Positions 9,585-17,993 of a DNA stretch of 64,000 nt are shown one piece after another (position 1 is the first letter of the stretch; the number at the start of each line of letters is the position of its first letter). The notes under the pieces were generated by a model. That model did no database searches and was not told where the DNA came from. It saw only the letters and a list, made by a program, of their open reading frames with translations. Origin of the DNA: an uncultured Flavobacterium sp. (lineage in GTDB: Bacteria > Bacteroidota > Bacteroidia > Flavobacteriales > Flavobacteriaceae). A program made the position numbers and the translations under genes. The stretch covers positions 62,001-126,000 of the forward strand of contig NZ_CAMLDD010000001.1 of assembly GCF_946478785.1 (NCBI RefSeq), given 5' to 3'.

Positions 9585-10439
9585 TTATTTGATTGTTTCT
9601 ATAGTTGATCCACAGCTTAACATCTGGGAGCCGTAATACGGATTCTTGATACCGCTTTCTTTGCTGAGCCAATTCGCATCAACCATTGGACAATGGTTAT
9701 AATAAACCGGTTGTGGCTGATTGGCAGTTTTTATAAGATCGTAAGTGCTTTTCGATAAGTTTTTGAAGGATTCTCTTTGTTTTTTAATATCCTGGGTCTC
9801 AGAAATATTTTTTGCATCCGTAGCTAAGCTTTTCATTACATTCATCCATGTGGTATGTTCTTTGGGCTTTAGCTTGTCCATTTCAACAGCATTGATCGCA
9901 TTAAGAAGCTCTTTGGATTTCATTTTGGCAGTTGTAGCATCTGTTTTCACCAAAGCATCTTTTAGCTCAAAGTAGTTCTCGAAAATGGCTTTAAAGGGAC
10001 TGTCTTGTTGTGCATCTGGAAGAACTGCGGTTGTATGCTGGGAATGATCCATTTTCTCCATATCCATTTTTGATTCTTTCATTGGGACAGCCATCTTATT
10101 TGTTCTTTCATATTGGCAGCATTTTGGAAGTTTTGCATAAGCATCACCAGGAGATAAGAATTGCTCGCTGTCGTATCCCGCTAAGGCAATTCGTTTTAGG
10201 ATCTCATCTTGATTTGTTTTCTTCTGGTCGTAGGTAATTGCCGCAATTTTGGTGTTTTCATCCCAGTTTACCGATGCGATGTTTTTGATGTTTCCTGCTT
10301 TTTCAATAGCAGTTTTGCACATTAGACAATTGCCATAAATTTTTGTGTTTACGGTTTTTGCATTTTTTATAGGTGCACCAAAACTTATGGCTGATAACAA
10401 TATAGTAATTGCCATCAATGCTTTTTTGATTGTTTTCAT
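9585..10439 (-). CDS. HMA-like plus DUF3347 exported metal-binding protein
   Basis: Starting at the ATG at 10439 the product is 284 residues. A signal peptide (MKTIKKALMAITILLSAISF) precedes an HMA-like ferredoxin fold (~25-95) in which the metal motif is GNCLMCKTAIEKAG, that is, CxxC within NCLMC. A Met/His-rich linker (MKESKMDMEKMDHSQHTT) follows, then a DUF3347 domain with the terminal CPMVDANWLS...NPYYGSQMLSCGS. The upstream 42 codons of open frame look non-coding. The combination of HMA, Met/His-rich linker and DUF3347 strongly suggests periplasmic Cu(I) binding and delivery to the Cus-like pump. It is the third DUF3347 protein in this cluster. Confidence 0.87.
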   Translation of the reverse strand: MKTIKKALMAITILLSAISFGAPIKNAKTVNTKIYGNCLMCKTAIEKAGNIKNIASVNWDENTKIAAITYDQKKTNQDEILKRIALAGYDSEQFLSPGDAYAKLPKCCQYERTNKMAVPMKESKMDMEKMDHSQHTTAVLPDAQQDSPFKAIFENYFELKDALVKTDATTAKMKSKELLNAINAVEMDKLKPKEHTTWMNVMKSLATDAKNISETQDIKKQRESFKNLSKSTYDLIKTANQPQPVYYNHCPMVDANWLSKESGIKNPYYGSQMLSCGSTIETIK

Positions 10440-10588
10440 TTTAAAATATTTGAAGTGGATAAAGCCTTTGAGAATTAAGCGTATAGGCGAAGTGCATAGA
10501 CTACATTCTATAAAAGCAAAAAATAAAAAGTAATGAAGCGCAAAGGGCTTCCTTTTTTGACACACTTATGGCTGTCAAAAATGGTGTT

Positions 10589-10957
10589 TTAGCTTATTTT
10601 AGGAATAAGCCAGATGGAATAGAAACCCGATAAAGGTGAGGTTTGGGAATCGGAAAATTTTTGTTTTTGAGAAAAAACACTTATGACATTGTTTTTGAAT
10701 TCCAGCTCGCTTGTAAAACAGATACCTCCATTACAAACCGAAGCACAGCTGCACATCGAATGTCCGCATTTTCCACCGCAGCCATCATGTTCTTTGCTGC
10801 CTGAATGATTTGTTTTGGAACAGCAATTATCATTATCAGCATTAGGGCCTTTTTTGGTACAGGAATGATTTACCTCAATTTTTTCACATGCAAAAGTCAC
10901 TGCCGGCTTTAAAAATAAGCCCAGCATAACAATTAATATGAGGTGAAATCTGTTCAT
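10589..10957 (-). CDS. Small Cys-rich exported protein, probable metal binding
   Basis: A 122-residue protein with a signal peptide (MNRFHLILIVMLGLFLKPAVTFA) and a central segment dense in Cys, Gly and His (NCCSKTNH..., DGCGGKCGHSMCSCASVC). I do not recognise a named family. The Cys pattern is typical of exported metal-binding proteins found at the head of Bacteroidota copper-resistance operons. It is the first gene of the efflux operon on this strand. The long AT-rich, gene-poor stretch upstream (10958-11179) probably holds the operon promoter, though no clear -7/-33 pair could be assigned. Metal binding is inference from composition and position. Confidence 0.65.
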   Translation of the reverse strand: MNRFHLILIVMLGLFLKPAVTFACEKIEVNHSCTKKGPNADNDNCCSKTNHSGSKEHDGCGGKCGHSMCSCASVCNGGICFTSELEFKNNVISVFSQKQKFSDSQTSPLSGFYSIWLIPKIS

Positions 10958-11179
10958 GTAAAAAATTTAATGAAAACAAAAATACTTATATTATCTTATA
11001 TTTTAACAAAAAAAATGTTAAAAAGCGCAGTTCTGCAGCGGCAAATTATACTGGATAGGTTAACCTGTTGTACTGCTCATACTCTTGCTAAGGCAATAAG
11101 AGGCGCTTTGCCATTTGGGTTAGGGTAAAGGCAATACGTTCAATGAATCTTTTATTGACCTATATGCCCCATATAAATA

Positions 11180-11398
11180 TTATCCGTTTATTTTCTCCTT
11201 ATGATATTCCTCGAGCCATTTTTCCATTTTTTGCAATAGCTGGATTTCTTTAGGGTTGCCGGCCGGATCTAAAAGGCCCGTTATGGTCCTTTTGTAATTG
11301 AATTTCTTGTCCTCAAAAAGGCAGGTGAACTTAGGGAATTCATTGTGGGAGACAAGCCATTTGTTCTGATCGGTATTTGTAATTGTAAATTTTTTCAT
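11180..11398 (-). CDS. Hypothetical small protein
   Basis: A 72-residue protein when started at MKKFTITNTDQNKW (11398); the frame opens six codons earlier. It has an N-terminal beta-rich part (WLVSHNEFPKFTCLFEDKKF) and a charged C-terminal helix (KEIQLLQKMEKWLEEYHKEK). I recognise no family. It lies between the metal operon and the conjugation module and is separated from both, so it is probably an independently transcribed accessory gene. Confidence 0.5.
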   Translation of the reverse strand: MKKFTITNTDQNKWLVSHNEFPKFTCLFEDKKFNYKRTITGLLDPAGNPKEIQLLQKMEKWLEEYHKEKING

Positions 11399-11416
11399 GT
11401 CTAATAATCTCCCCAA

Positions 11417-12497
11417 AGCTGCCTGCAGGCAAGATTGCTTTTTTTTAGGTTTTTGCTGCTGGATATAAGCGCAAAATTAGCGTATTTATTGCAGTGGTTC
11501 AAGTATCTGTTTCAGATCGGGATATTTTTTCATGCCCTTTAGTATTCGTTGATGCAGCCTGATTAATATTAAAGACGGCAGACGAATGTTAGGCCTTATG
11601 TTGCAAGTAGCATTTACTGGTAAGCCTATGGGTTTCTTAAGAGTTAATTCACCCGGGTGCTTACTGCTTTTCTTCAGGGCTATCTTTATCCATACTATCC
11701 CAATTGCTTCCCTTTTCTTTTTACCCGAGACCCAGTATGCTTTTGTTTTATTTCAGGAGCAAAGGTAGTCCGTGTCCTGAAGCCAAAGCAAGGCCGGGCC
11801 TTTCAGGTCTTGCTGAAAAATCTCCACCCCTCCGGGTTTTTCAAGCCTATAGGATACTTTTATAATACTTCGTTCTATTGAAAAGCGATTTAGATTGAGG
11901 GTTGCTAACAGCATAATTGTGTTTCCGCATATCGTAATTCATATAATGCCTATTTTTGATTATTGGGAATCCTCTTTTGTAATAGCGAAAATAATGCTAT
12001 CTTTTAGGAGCTTTTCCCGCTATACGTTCCAATCTTTTGTGCCGAACCCCGGCATAAAAGGATTTCCACTGCTATCGGGGCTACGAAAGCTATAAATAGT
12101 TAGGGCCAATTTATTATTTATCATTATCTGGGGCACTTCCTGCACATTAATAGAGCTTTTATCTTAGGTGCTTTTAGTCCGTTTCGATTGCAAATTGATT
12201 TTTATAAAATGTGATGTAAAATTAAAAGGGGGTATTTTTAGTGTATACCGTATTTTTTTAATATTAGATTTGTGGCAGCGCTATAATTTCACTGTACTTA
12301 TATTTGATTATTTGATCTGAATAATTCTCAATTACTGAAATAACCTGCTTAAAATAGCTTTGGAACACAATATAGGTTAATATAGTCCCAGAGCCTCTGA
12401 AGTAATAGAACGGTATGGATCAATGTTGAAAACAGATAAAATACAGAAAACTTATAATTTGTCTGTTAATTGAACATCATCTTCATTTAATTATAAT
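11417..12497. other. 1.1-kb stretch without a convincing gene
   Basis: Only short plus-strand frames are open here, and none has a recognisable domain or start context. The stretch has a locally GC-rich block at about 11765-11855 (CCGGGCC..., CACCCCTCCGGG) that stands out from its AT-rich surroundings, and a hairpin repeat at 12011-12090 listed separately. It ends upstream of the small winged-helix-like gene, so it may mark the boundary between the tra module and the metal cargo. Confidence 0.5.
12011..12090. repeat. Dispersed intergenic hairpin repeat, copy A
   Basis: About 75 bp nearly matching 31980-32058. Both share CCCGCT..., a central hairpin with arms CTTTT..CCG and CGG..AAAAG around ACCCC, and the downstream ATCGGGGCT. 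Differences are single substitutions scattered along the repeat, several of them compensating within the stem. The two copies are 20 kb apart in intergenic DNA with no gene in common. This is a dispersed palindromic element; similar-looking intergenic elements are, from memory, frequent in flavobacterial genomes. Confidence 0.65.
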
Positions 12498-12797
12498 TTA
12501 CAGCGGAAAGTAAATTGTGCTTCTCTGCTTTCTATTTTTTTTAGGTAAATATTGAATGTAGCCATACTCATGTAATTCCCTAATGCATTTATGGTAGGTG
12601 ACTGGCCCTGTTATCTTTGCGATCTTCATGATTTCATATCTGTAAGCCTGAACAGGATTGGCAAACCCTTTATCGTATCTGAATTGCAATAGTGCAGCAT
12701 ATAACCCTATATGTGTTATACTGATACGATAATCATTTTCTATAGCCTTGAAGAAGTTGGATAAAGATTTTAAGGATTCCATAATATTATGCTTCAT
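12498..12797 (-). CDS. Small winged-helix-like protein of the conjugation module
   Basis: A 99-residue protein: an N-terminal helix (ESLKSLSNFFKAIE), a segment ITHIGLYAALLQFRYDKGF, then AYRYEIMKIAKITGPVTYHKCIRELHEYGYIQYLP. The last part resembles a winged helix: two helices followed by a turn and strand, as in replication initiator or MarR-like folds. It overlaps the next upstream gene by one base (12797), so it is co-translated with it. A DNA-binding role is inference from fold resemblance only. Confidence 0.6.
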   Translation of the reverse strand: MKHNIMESLKSLSNFFKAIENDYRISITHIGLYAALLQFRYDKGFANPVQAYRYEIMKIAKITGPVTYHKCIRELHEYGYIQYLPKKNRKQRSTIYFPL

Positions 12798-13852
12798 TAA
12801 TGGACAGGAGAACTATTCCGTAAGGACAGGCTTGGCCTGCTCTGTTCGTTTTCTGCTTTCATTTGTTTTACGCTTCCCAGCGTTTTGTTTCCCAATGCAG
12901 CTGCAATTGTTATTTTTCTGGACCGGTCATCAAAAATGTTTACTGATTTATATTGGGGATTTGCTTCAATATAAAATCGATGTTCATTTCCGTCTCGTGC
13001 CATAGTTACAGCGATTCGGCTTCCTTGTTTTAAAGAATCTATCCAATTTTGTTCTTCCCTCTTGTCTAAGGTTCTTTTTAATGGCAGCTCCCTTATTACT
13101 TTTTCAAGATCATAGCCGTATCCCATGGGGAACTCTTTTATTCGATGGTTGCCCTGGGGATCTTTATCATTGAAATCAAGCTGTTGCCAGGAGGCCTTAA
13201 TTTGCACCGAGCGGCCGGCTAGTAAATTGTATGCCTGGGTTAGGTCTGCAATTTCATCACCCTGCAGCTTAAAATATTGCTGTCTGTTATTTTCAGGATG
13301 TAGTTCATTTTGCAAAGTGCTTTTATACCCTTCCAATTGGTAACGGCCCGAGGTGTCCTTAGAAAAAGAAAGCTGATGATTTATTTTCTCTTTCTCGCTG
13401 ATGTAATAGGACAGTGGAATACTAAACTTTTCTTGCCCCTCTCTGATATGCTGATTTATTCGGGCAGATAAATCAGGAAAACCGATTCGCTGCATCTTTG
13501 CATGCAGCAAATCGATGTTTAGTTCCAATTCTTTTGATTCCCGTCGTGCCAATGCCTGAATAAATAAGGGACTAATAACAAGTTTTCGGAAAAGCCGAAC
13601 AAGCAGATTGGGATGAAGTAGCTTTATCATCCTTGCGTTTTCTTGTTTTAGAACTCTTAGCGTGAATTGTTCCTCAGTATTCTGTGTTGTTTTATACTTG
13701 GCTGCAATTCGCTGATAATCTCTCAGTTTTTCTTTAAGAAGTGACTTGTTATTCGAAAGATTAAATGAAAATACCTTAGTGAAACGATCCTCTCTAAGGC
13801 GCCACTGGTTTAATTCCGCCTCTACTCTGTTAACGGGAAACTGCTCGTTCAT
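12797..13852 (-). CDS. Conserved conjugative-element protein, paralogue of 13872-14675 (DUF3945-like C-terminus)
   Basis: 351 residues, with a helical N-terminal half (Lys/Arg-rich, residues 1-130) and a C-terminal module that closely parallels the neighbouring gene: AYNLLAGRSV, W.QLDF...GN..., YGYDLE..., SLKQGSR, and FYIEANPQYKSVNIFDD. These landmarks resemble proteins of Bacteroidota conjugative elements I associate with DUF3945, but I cannot confirm the family without a search. It is 19 bp downstream of its paralogue. A role in element maintenance or DNA processing is only a guess. Confidence 0.65.
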   Translation of the reverse strand: MNEQFPVNRVEAELNQWRLREDRFTKVFSFNLSNNKSLLKEKLRDYQRIAAKYKTTQNTEEQFTLRVLKQENARMIKLLHPNLLVRLFRKLVISPLFIQALARRESKELELNIDLLHAKMQRIGFPDLSARINQHIREGQEKFSIPLSYYISEKEKINHQLSFSKDTSGRYQLEGYKSTLQNELHPENNRQQYFKLQGDEIADLTQAYNLLAGRSVQIKASWQQLDFNDKDPQGNHRIKEFPMGYGYDLEKVIRELPLKRTLDKREEQNWIDSLKQGSRIAVTMARDGNEHRFYIEANPQYKSVNIFDDRSRKITIAAALGNKTLGSVKQMKAENEQSRPSLSLRNSSPVH

Positions 13853-13871
13853 AACTCAACTTTTTGGTGTG

Positions 13872-14675
13872 CTACACTGAATTGGATTGATTTTTTCTTT
13901 TCTTCTTTCCTTCTTTAGGTAGGTCCGGACCGTCGCCGTCCTCAGCCTGGTTTTGTTTTTTATTTTCCATCTTGATCGTACTTTTTTCCCCTTCAGACTG
14001 CTTTTCATTTGCGGACTGACGAGTATCAATGCGTTTCAGATTGATATCATAGACGTTAATAGTCTTAAATTGTGGACTGGCTTCAATATATTGCTTAATC
14101 TCATTTCCTTCTTTATGGAAAGTAGCGGATTGCAGGTTTCCCTTTTTCAAAGAATTGATCAGGTCTTCTTTGTATTTTGGGGTTTCGAGTTCTTTAATTG
14201 GATGTTTGAAGAGTGCTGCTTCTAAATCATAGCCGTAATTCTGATGGTAATGGTTTAGTTTAAAGTTTCCATTAGCTTCGGATTGCTTAAAATCGATTTG
14301 AAGCCAGGCGTTGTAAATTTCGCCCTCCTTGTTGCTAAGATCTTTGTTTACTGATCTGCCGTCAATAAGATTGTAAGCTTCTTTCATGGTTATGTTGTTG
14401 CTTTTATTGATATAAAAGGTCTGCTCCAAATCTTCTTTGGAATTTTCCTTTTGCAGTTCCACTTTATAAGAATTAAAGAAATACAGGTCACTTTCTTTTG
14501 ACTTATTAAAATTCAATGTAGCTACAGCAGTATCATTGCCATATTGCGCATTATGCGTCAAAGTGAAAGTAGGCTCTTCTTTCTGCATTTTTTCTTTTAA
14601 TTCAGACTCTAATGCATCTCCAAAACCAGTGTACTTTAACTGGTCGCGCAGGTATTCAAAATTTTTCTCGTTCAT
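13872..14675 (-). CDS. Conserved conjugative-element protein (DUF3945-like module)
   Basis: 267 residues. Two similar modules are apparent. The first (~25-90) has QYGNDTAVATLNFNKSKESD. The second has AYNLIDGRSVNKDLSNKEG, WLQIDFKQSEANGNFK, NYGYDLEAALFKHPIKELE, LKKGNLQSATFHKEGNE and YIEASPQFKTINVYD. The C-terminus is a highly charged, low-complexity tail (KEGKKKRKNQSNSV). It is paralogous to the next gene. No signal peptide or membrane helix is seen, so the protein is probably cytoplasmic. The function is unknown; genes of this type travel with Bacteroidota ICEs. Confidence 0.65.
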   Translation of the reverse strand: MNEKNFEYLRDQLKYTGFGDALESELKEKMQKEEPTFTLTHNAQYGNDTAVATLNFNKSKESDLYFFNSYKVELQKENSKEDLEQTFYINKSNNITMKEAYNLIDGRSVNKDLSNKEGEIYNAWLQIDFKQSEANGNFKLNHYHQNYGYDLEAALFKHPIKELETPKYKEDLINSLKKGNLQSATFHKEGNEIKQYIEASPQFKTINVYDINLKRIDTRQSANEKQSEGEKSTIKMENKKQNQAEDGDGPDLPKEGKKKRKNQSNSV

Positions 14676-14703
14676 GATTTCAATTTTTTAATTATTAAAT
14701 AGT

Positions 14704-15549
14704 TTATAGTTTAGGAAGTACAGTCACCTGTACCAGTTTTGGATTCTTGACATGTTCCTCCAAATGGCGGCCACCATTTTTTTCCATGAGCTGTATGGCT
14801 AAATATTTTTTCTCGGGAATTGTAAATTTTGGCAGCGCAAATACAAAGATGTTTTCTGCTTCAGCTTCAATTTTATCAACATCATTCAGGATATAATTGG
14901 GTGTAATTTCGATTTCCTGTGAAGCCGTTCGTTTTACTTTTTTAGCATCACGAATAAAAAAACGAATCTGGTCGATATCGTAACTGATTTTAGAATTGTT
15001 GGTTACTTTTATCCTGTAGTACATCACCTGCTCACGAATAAAAATCCCGTTGAGCTTAAGGTCAATATCGTATTTACTTTCCTTTTGACCTCGCAGCTTT
15101 TTTTTGTCATATAGCGCTAACTTTGAGTATTCCTGAATATCCTTCTCATTAGTAATTTCATCTGAAAAATGAATTTCCTGTCCATCAGGCTTGGTTTTAT
15201 TAAGTGTCAGATTCAGCTGTGGAAACTCTTCATTATAGTCCAACACGAAAGAGTAGAGTTTACCATCTGCAGTTACTACCGTAAGATTGGTCTGGAAAAA
15301 TCCCTTTTGGGCAGCCTTAATCTGAAGGATGTTTTCAAGACCTATTGCTTTTTGTACCAGTATGTCAGGACTTCCCTTGTCAACACTTTTTATGGCAAAA
15401 GGGAATACAATACTCGTCGTTTTTGAATAGGCTATCATTAGAGAGTCCGATTCTGTTTTAGATAAACGGTTTTTATTTGTTGGCTGTGCCAATACACCGA
15501 TGGTCATAAATAATAGAGGAACCATCAGCAATAGTTTTAAATTTTTCAT
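14704..15549 (-). CDS. traN: Conjugative transposon protein TraN
   Basis: 281 residues from the ATG at 15549, which gives a good signal peptide (MKNLKLLLMVPLLFMTIGVLAQ); another ATG lies three codons upstream. The mature part is beta-rich with the TraN features STTSIVFPFAIKSVDKGSPD (variant here TTSIVFPFAIKSVDKG), LQIKAAQKGFFQTNLTVVTADGKLYSF and, near the end, YLAIQLMEKNGGRHLEE. TraN is the VirB9-like outer-membrane-side component of the Bacteroidetes type IV secretion system and partners TraM and TraO. It directly follows traM after about 19 bp, the standard order. Confidence 0.92.
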   Translation of the reverse strand: MKNLKLLLMVPLLFMTIGVLAQPTNKNRLSKTESDSLMIAYSKTTSIVFPFAIKSVDKGSPDILVQKAIGLENILQIKAAQKGFFQTNLTVVTADGKLYSFVLDYNEEFPQLNLTLNKTKPDGQEIHFSDEITNEKDIQEYSKLALYDKKKLRGQKESKYDIDLKLNGIFIREQVMYYRIKVTNNSKISYDIDQIRFFIRDAKKVKRTASQEIEITPNYILNDVDKIEAEAENIFVFALPKFTIPEKKYLAIQLMEKNGGRHLEEHVKNPKLVQVTVLPKL

Positions 15550-15567
15550 CTGTATCATTTTTAGTTT

Positions 15568-16851
15568 TTAATTGGAATCTTTTTGTTTCTGTTTTTCATC
15601 ACGCAGCAGTACCTTATAACCTGCTTTCACAACTACTTTAACCAGTTTTACTTTTTTACTTAGCAGGCTTTTAGCTGCTTCAATTCCTGCTCCCGCCGCC
15701 TGAGCTCCCCAGGAATCATCCAATGTTGCAACTCCCAAAGTTTGCATGGAGCGATCAGCTGATGCTTTGGCAACATCACGATTGATAGCTCCCGGAATAT
15801 ATATACCAACAAGTCCATCCATATCATAAACCGATAAGTCCACCGGAAATAGGGAGTTGTTGTATCTGATACTATTAATGTTTATTGTTAATCTTTCTCC
15901 TTTTAAGGAAGCTGTTCCAAATAAAAAATTGTCTTTTGGAATTTTAATGCCATTTATGAATATGGCGTTCATGAGTCGGAACTTAACTGTTGACCCATTT
16001 ACAATTGTTTGTGTATCGTGAATCATAGCTTCCACGGCATTCTGCTCTAAATCATTATCTTCAGATTCATCTAAAGCGTAAAAACCATTCTGTTTGTACT
16101 CAGAACTTTTCAATGCTTTGTTTTGTAAAGAAGAAACAGGATCTTCATGCTCTTTGGTTGAAATAGTAAAGACTTGTCCACGCTGGGCTTCGGAAGCTTC
16201 TTTTAATTTTTCCTGTACCCTGCCCGGATGTTGGATATCCAAAATACTCTCCAGCATTCCACCGAGCTGCTGCAGTTCCGGATCCTGACTGTCCTGCTTC
16301 TCATTCATTGAGTGCATCATTTGTTCGAGCCTGTCCACATCATTGGAATGTATTGACGTTTCATTTGATTTCGTATATCTGGCATAATCCCTGTTTTGCT
16401 CTGGGACTGATACTGGCGTATTGATTGCTTTTTGCAATGCTTCCAATTTTTGATGCACTTTTTTTTCGTTTGGATCGCGATAAACGGATTTATTTAAACC
16501 ATGTTGTTCTTTTCCTGGAGTAACAGCACTGCTGTCCTCAGTGGAATCAATATGAAACGACTGGCTTAAATAGTTGGGATCTTTTCGGATAAGTTCATCA
16601 AGCTTTGCCGAGTCAAGAGCAGCCAGATCATAATAATTCATTTTATCGAGCGGAAGTCCTTCTTTCAGGTTCGCATTGGGAAGTTTTAGATTAAAACCTT
16701 TTTGCTGAGGTTCTGCCGGGTTGGCAGCATCCATTTTTCCACCGCCCAATGCCCAAAATAGGGCAGTCAGAAATGGCAACGCCAATATTGGCAGTATCAG
16801 GAGCATCTTGCGATGCTTTAAGGGCTTTAATGATTTTGTGTTTTGTTCCAT
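15568..16851 (-). CDS. traM: Conjugative transposon protein TraM
   Basis: 427 residues. One membrane helix lies near the N-terminus (MLLILPILALPFLTALFWALG, ~16-36). A long, charged, flexible periplasmic region follows (about 60-260), with coiled-coil-like, Gln/Glu-rich sequence. A conserved C-terminal beta domain (about 265-400) has QNAVEAMIHDTQTIVNGSTV, FLFGTASLKGERLTININSI and VDLSVYDMDGLVGIYIPG. The layout matches VirB10/TraM, the protein that spans the periplasm and links inner and outer complexes of the mating pore. It lies 4 bp downstream of the TraL-like gene. Confidence 0.93.
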   Translation of the reverse strand: MEQNTKSLKPLKHRKMLLILPILALPFLTALFWALGGGKMDAANPAEPQQKGFNLKLPNANLKEGLPLDKMNYYDLAALDSAKLDELIRKDPNYLSQSFHIDSTEDSSAVTPGKEQHGLNKSVYRDPNEKKVHQKLEALQKAINTPVSVPEQNRDYARYTKSNETSIHSNDVDRLEQMMHSMNEKQDSQDPELQQLGGMLESILDIQHPGRVQEKLKEASEAQRGQVFTISTKEHEDPVSSLQNKALKSSEYKQNGFYALDESEDNDLEQNAVEAMIHDTQTIVNGSTVKFRLMNAIFINGIKIPKDNFLFGTASLKGERLTININSIRYNNSLFPVDLSVYDMDGLVGIYIPGAINRDVAKASADRSMQTLGVATLDDSWGAQAAGAGIEAAKSLLSKKVKLVKVVVKAGYKVLLRDEKQKQKDSN

Positions 16852-16855
16852 GATA

Positions 16856-17350
16856 TTAATTTTTAAGATGTGAGTAATAATAATTTTCTAGTATTGTTAA
16901 ACTGTCCAGAAGTCCGGGACGGTCAGAGACAATACTGTCATACGTTTTTTTTCCTGCCGGACTTCGGCCCAGACTATCCATATATTTCCTAAAACCTTTA
17001 ATTTTTTCAAATTCAGTTTCGCTAATACTTGTATTAAGTTGGGGAGGCTTTTCTTTTGTGGGTACCAGATTGGTTGGTTTGGTAATCGGGGTTACTGTTA
17101 TATTTCTATTTGTATTACCTGAAAAACTATTAACGATCAGGTATATACTGCAAGTAGTTGTAAATACTATAAAACACAACAGAATCACAATCCAGTTAAG
17201 ACGCGAAAAATGAGCTGTTTTACGTTCAAGCCAATTGGCACATTTATACTGCAATCGCAGATTAGCCTGGTCAAACTTTTGCCACAGGTTATTTTGAGCA
17301 GTTCCAGGAACATCGCTCTTTTTGATATTTCGTTTAAAAGTGAATTTCAT
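16856..17350 (-). CDS. TraL-like small membrane protein of the mating-pore operon
   Basis: 164 residues with one transmembrane helix (LNWIVILLCFIVFTTTCSIYLIV, ~49-71) after a basic cytoplasmic N-terminus (MKFTFKRNIKKSDVP) and a polar periplasmic tail. The position between traK and traM is that of traL in Bacteroidetes elements. The sequence is not distinctive, so the name is by position. Its first ~120 residues are repeated almost exactly in a truncated copy at 17487-17855, produced by a 505-bp tandem duplication. This full-length copy is probably the functional one. Confidence 0.75.
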   Translation of the reverse strand: MKFTFKRNIKKSDVPGTAQNNLWQKFDQANLRLQYKCANWLERKTAHFSRLNWIVILLCFIVFTTTCSIYLIVNSFSGNTNRNITVTPITKPTNLVPTKEKPPQLNTSISETEFEKIKGFRKYMDSLGRSPAGKKTYDSIVSDRPGLLDSLTILENYYYSHLKN

Positions 17351-17488
17351 GATTGCAGCTTTATTATTTTCTGTTTTCGGTACTTATGTCCCTGTTCTCA
17401 ATAGTATTCCATCGCTCGATTAAAAAGCCATGGGGATTGTTGTCACTTCTCGATACATTACGAAGGTTGCCTTCTGTTATAAGGTTTC
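16984..17488 (-). repeat. 505-bp tandem duplication, unit 1
   Basis: This unit repeats 17489-17993. It contains the 5' three quarters of the TraL-like gene and, at 17364-17488, a copy of the last ~41 codons of traK. The two units are identical except for a cluster of about a dozen differences in some 50 bp, around 17025-17075 in this unit. The join reads GGTTTC/ATTTCC with no obvious transposon or short direct repeat at the break. Confidence 0.9.
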
Positions 17489-17855
17489 ATTTCCTAAAAC
17501 CTTTAATTTTTTCAAATTCAGTTTCGCTAATAATTGATTTGAGTTCGACAGGTTTTTCTTTTGTCGTTACTAGATTGGTTGGTTTGGTAATCGGGGTTAC
17601 TGTTATATTTCTATTTGTATTACCTGAAAAACTATTAACGATCAGGTATATACTGCAAGTAGTTGTAAATACTATAAAACACAACAGAATCACAATCCAG
17701 TTAAGACGCGAAAAATGAGCTGTTTTACGTTCAAGCCAATTGGCACATTTATACTGCAATCGCAGATTAGCCTGGTCAAACTTTTGCCACAGGTTATTTT
17801 GAGCAGTTCCAGGAACATCGCTCTTTTTGATATTTCGTTTAAAAGTGAATTTCAT
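17487..17855 (-). pseudogene. Truncated duplicate of the TraL-like gene
   Basis: The 122 residues match the N-terminus of 16856-17350 (same basic start, same membrane helix) up to KIKGFRK, where the duplication junction creates a TGA stop. The periplasmic end (KYMDSLGRSPAGKK... onward) is missing. In the divergent patch this copy reads LVTTKEKPVELKSIISETE where the full-length copy reads LVPTKEKPPQLNTSISETE. The membrane anchor is intact, so a short product could still be made. It lies 13 bp after traK. Confidence 0.8.
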
Positions 17856-17993
17856 GATTGCAGCTTTATTATTTTCTGTTTTCGGTACTTATGTCCCTGT
17901 TCTCAATAGTATTCCATCGCTCGATTAAAAAGCCATGGGGATTGTTGTCACTTCTCGATACATTACGAAGGTTGCCTTCTGTTATAAGGTTTC
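17489..17993 (-). repeat. 505-bp tandem duplication, unit 2
   Basis: The second unit holds the true 3' end of traK and the truncated copy of the TraL-like gene. The differences from unit 1 sit at about 17530-17580. Because they are clustered and keep the frame open, they argue for a real, older duplication or partial conversion rather than an assembly error. Confidence 0.9.

Noticed and set aside
11586..11881. Two plus-strand frames in the gene-free stretch
   Set aside because: They overlap each other in different frames and have no family-like sequence or promoter.
16984..17993. The 505-bp duplication as a pure assembly artefact
   Set aside because: The two units differ at about a dozen clustered positions, which a copy error in assembly would not create; long reads should still confirm it.
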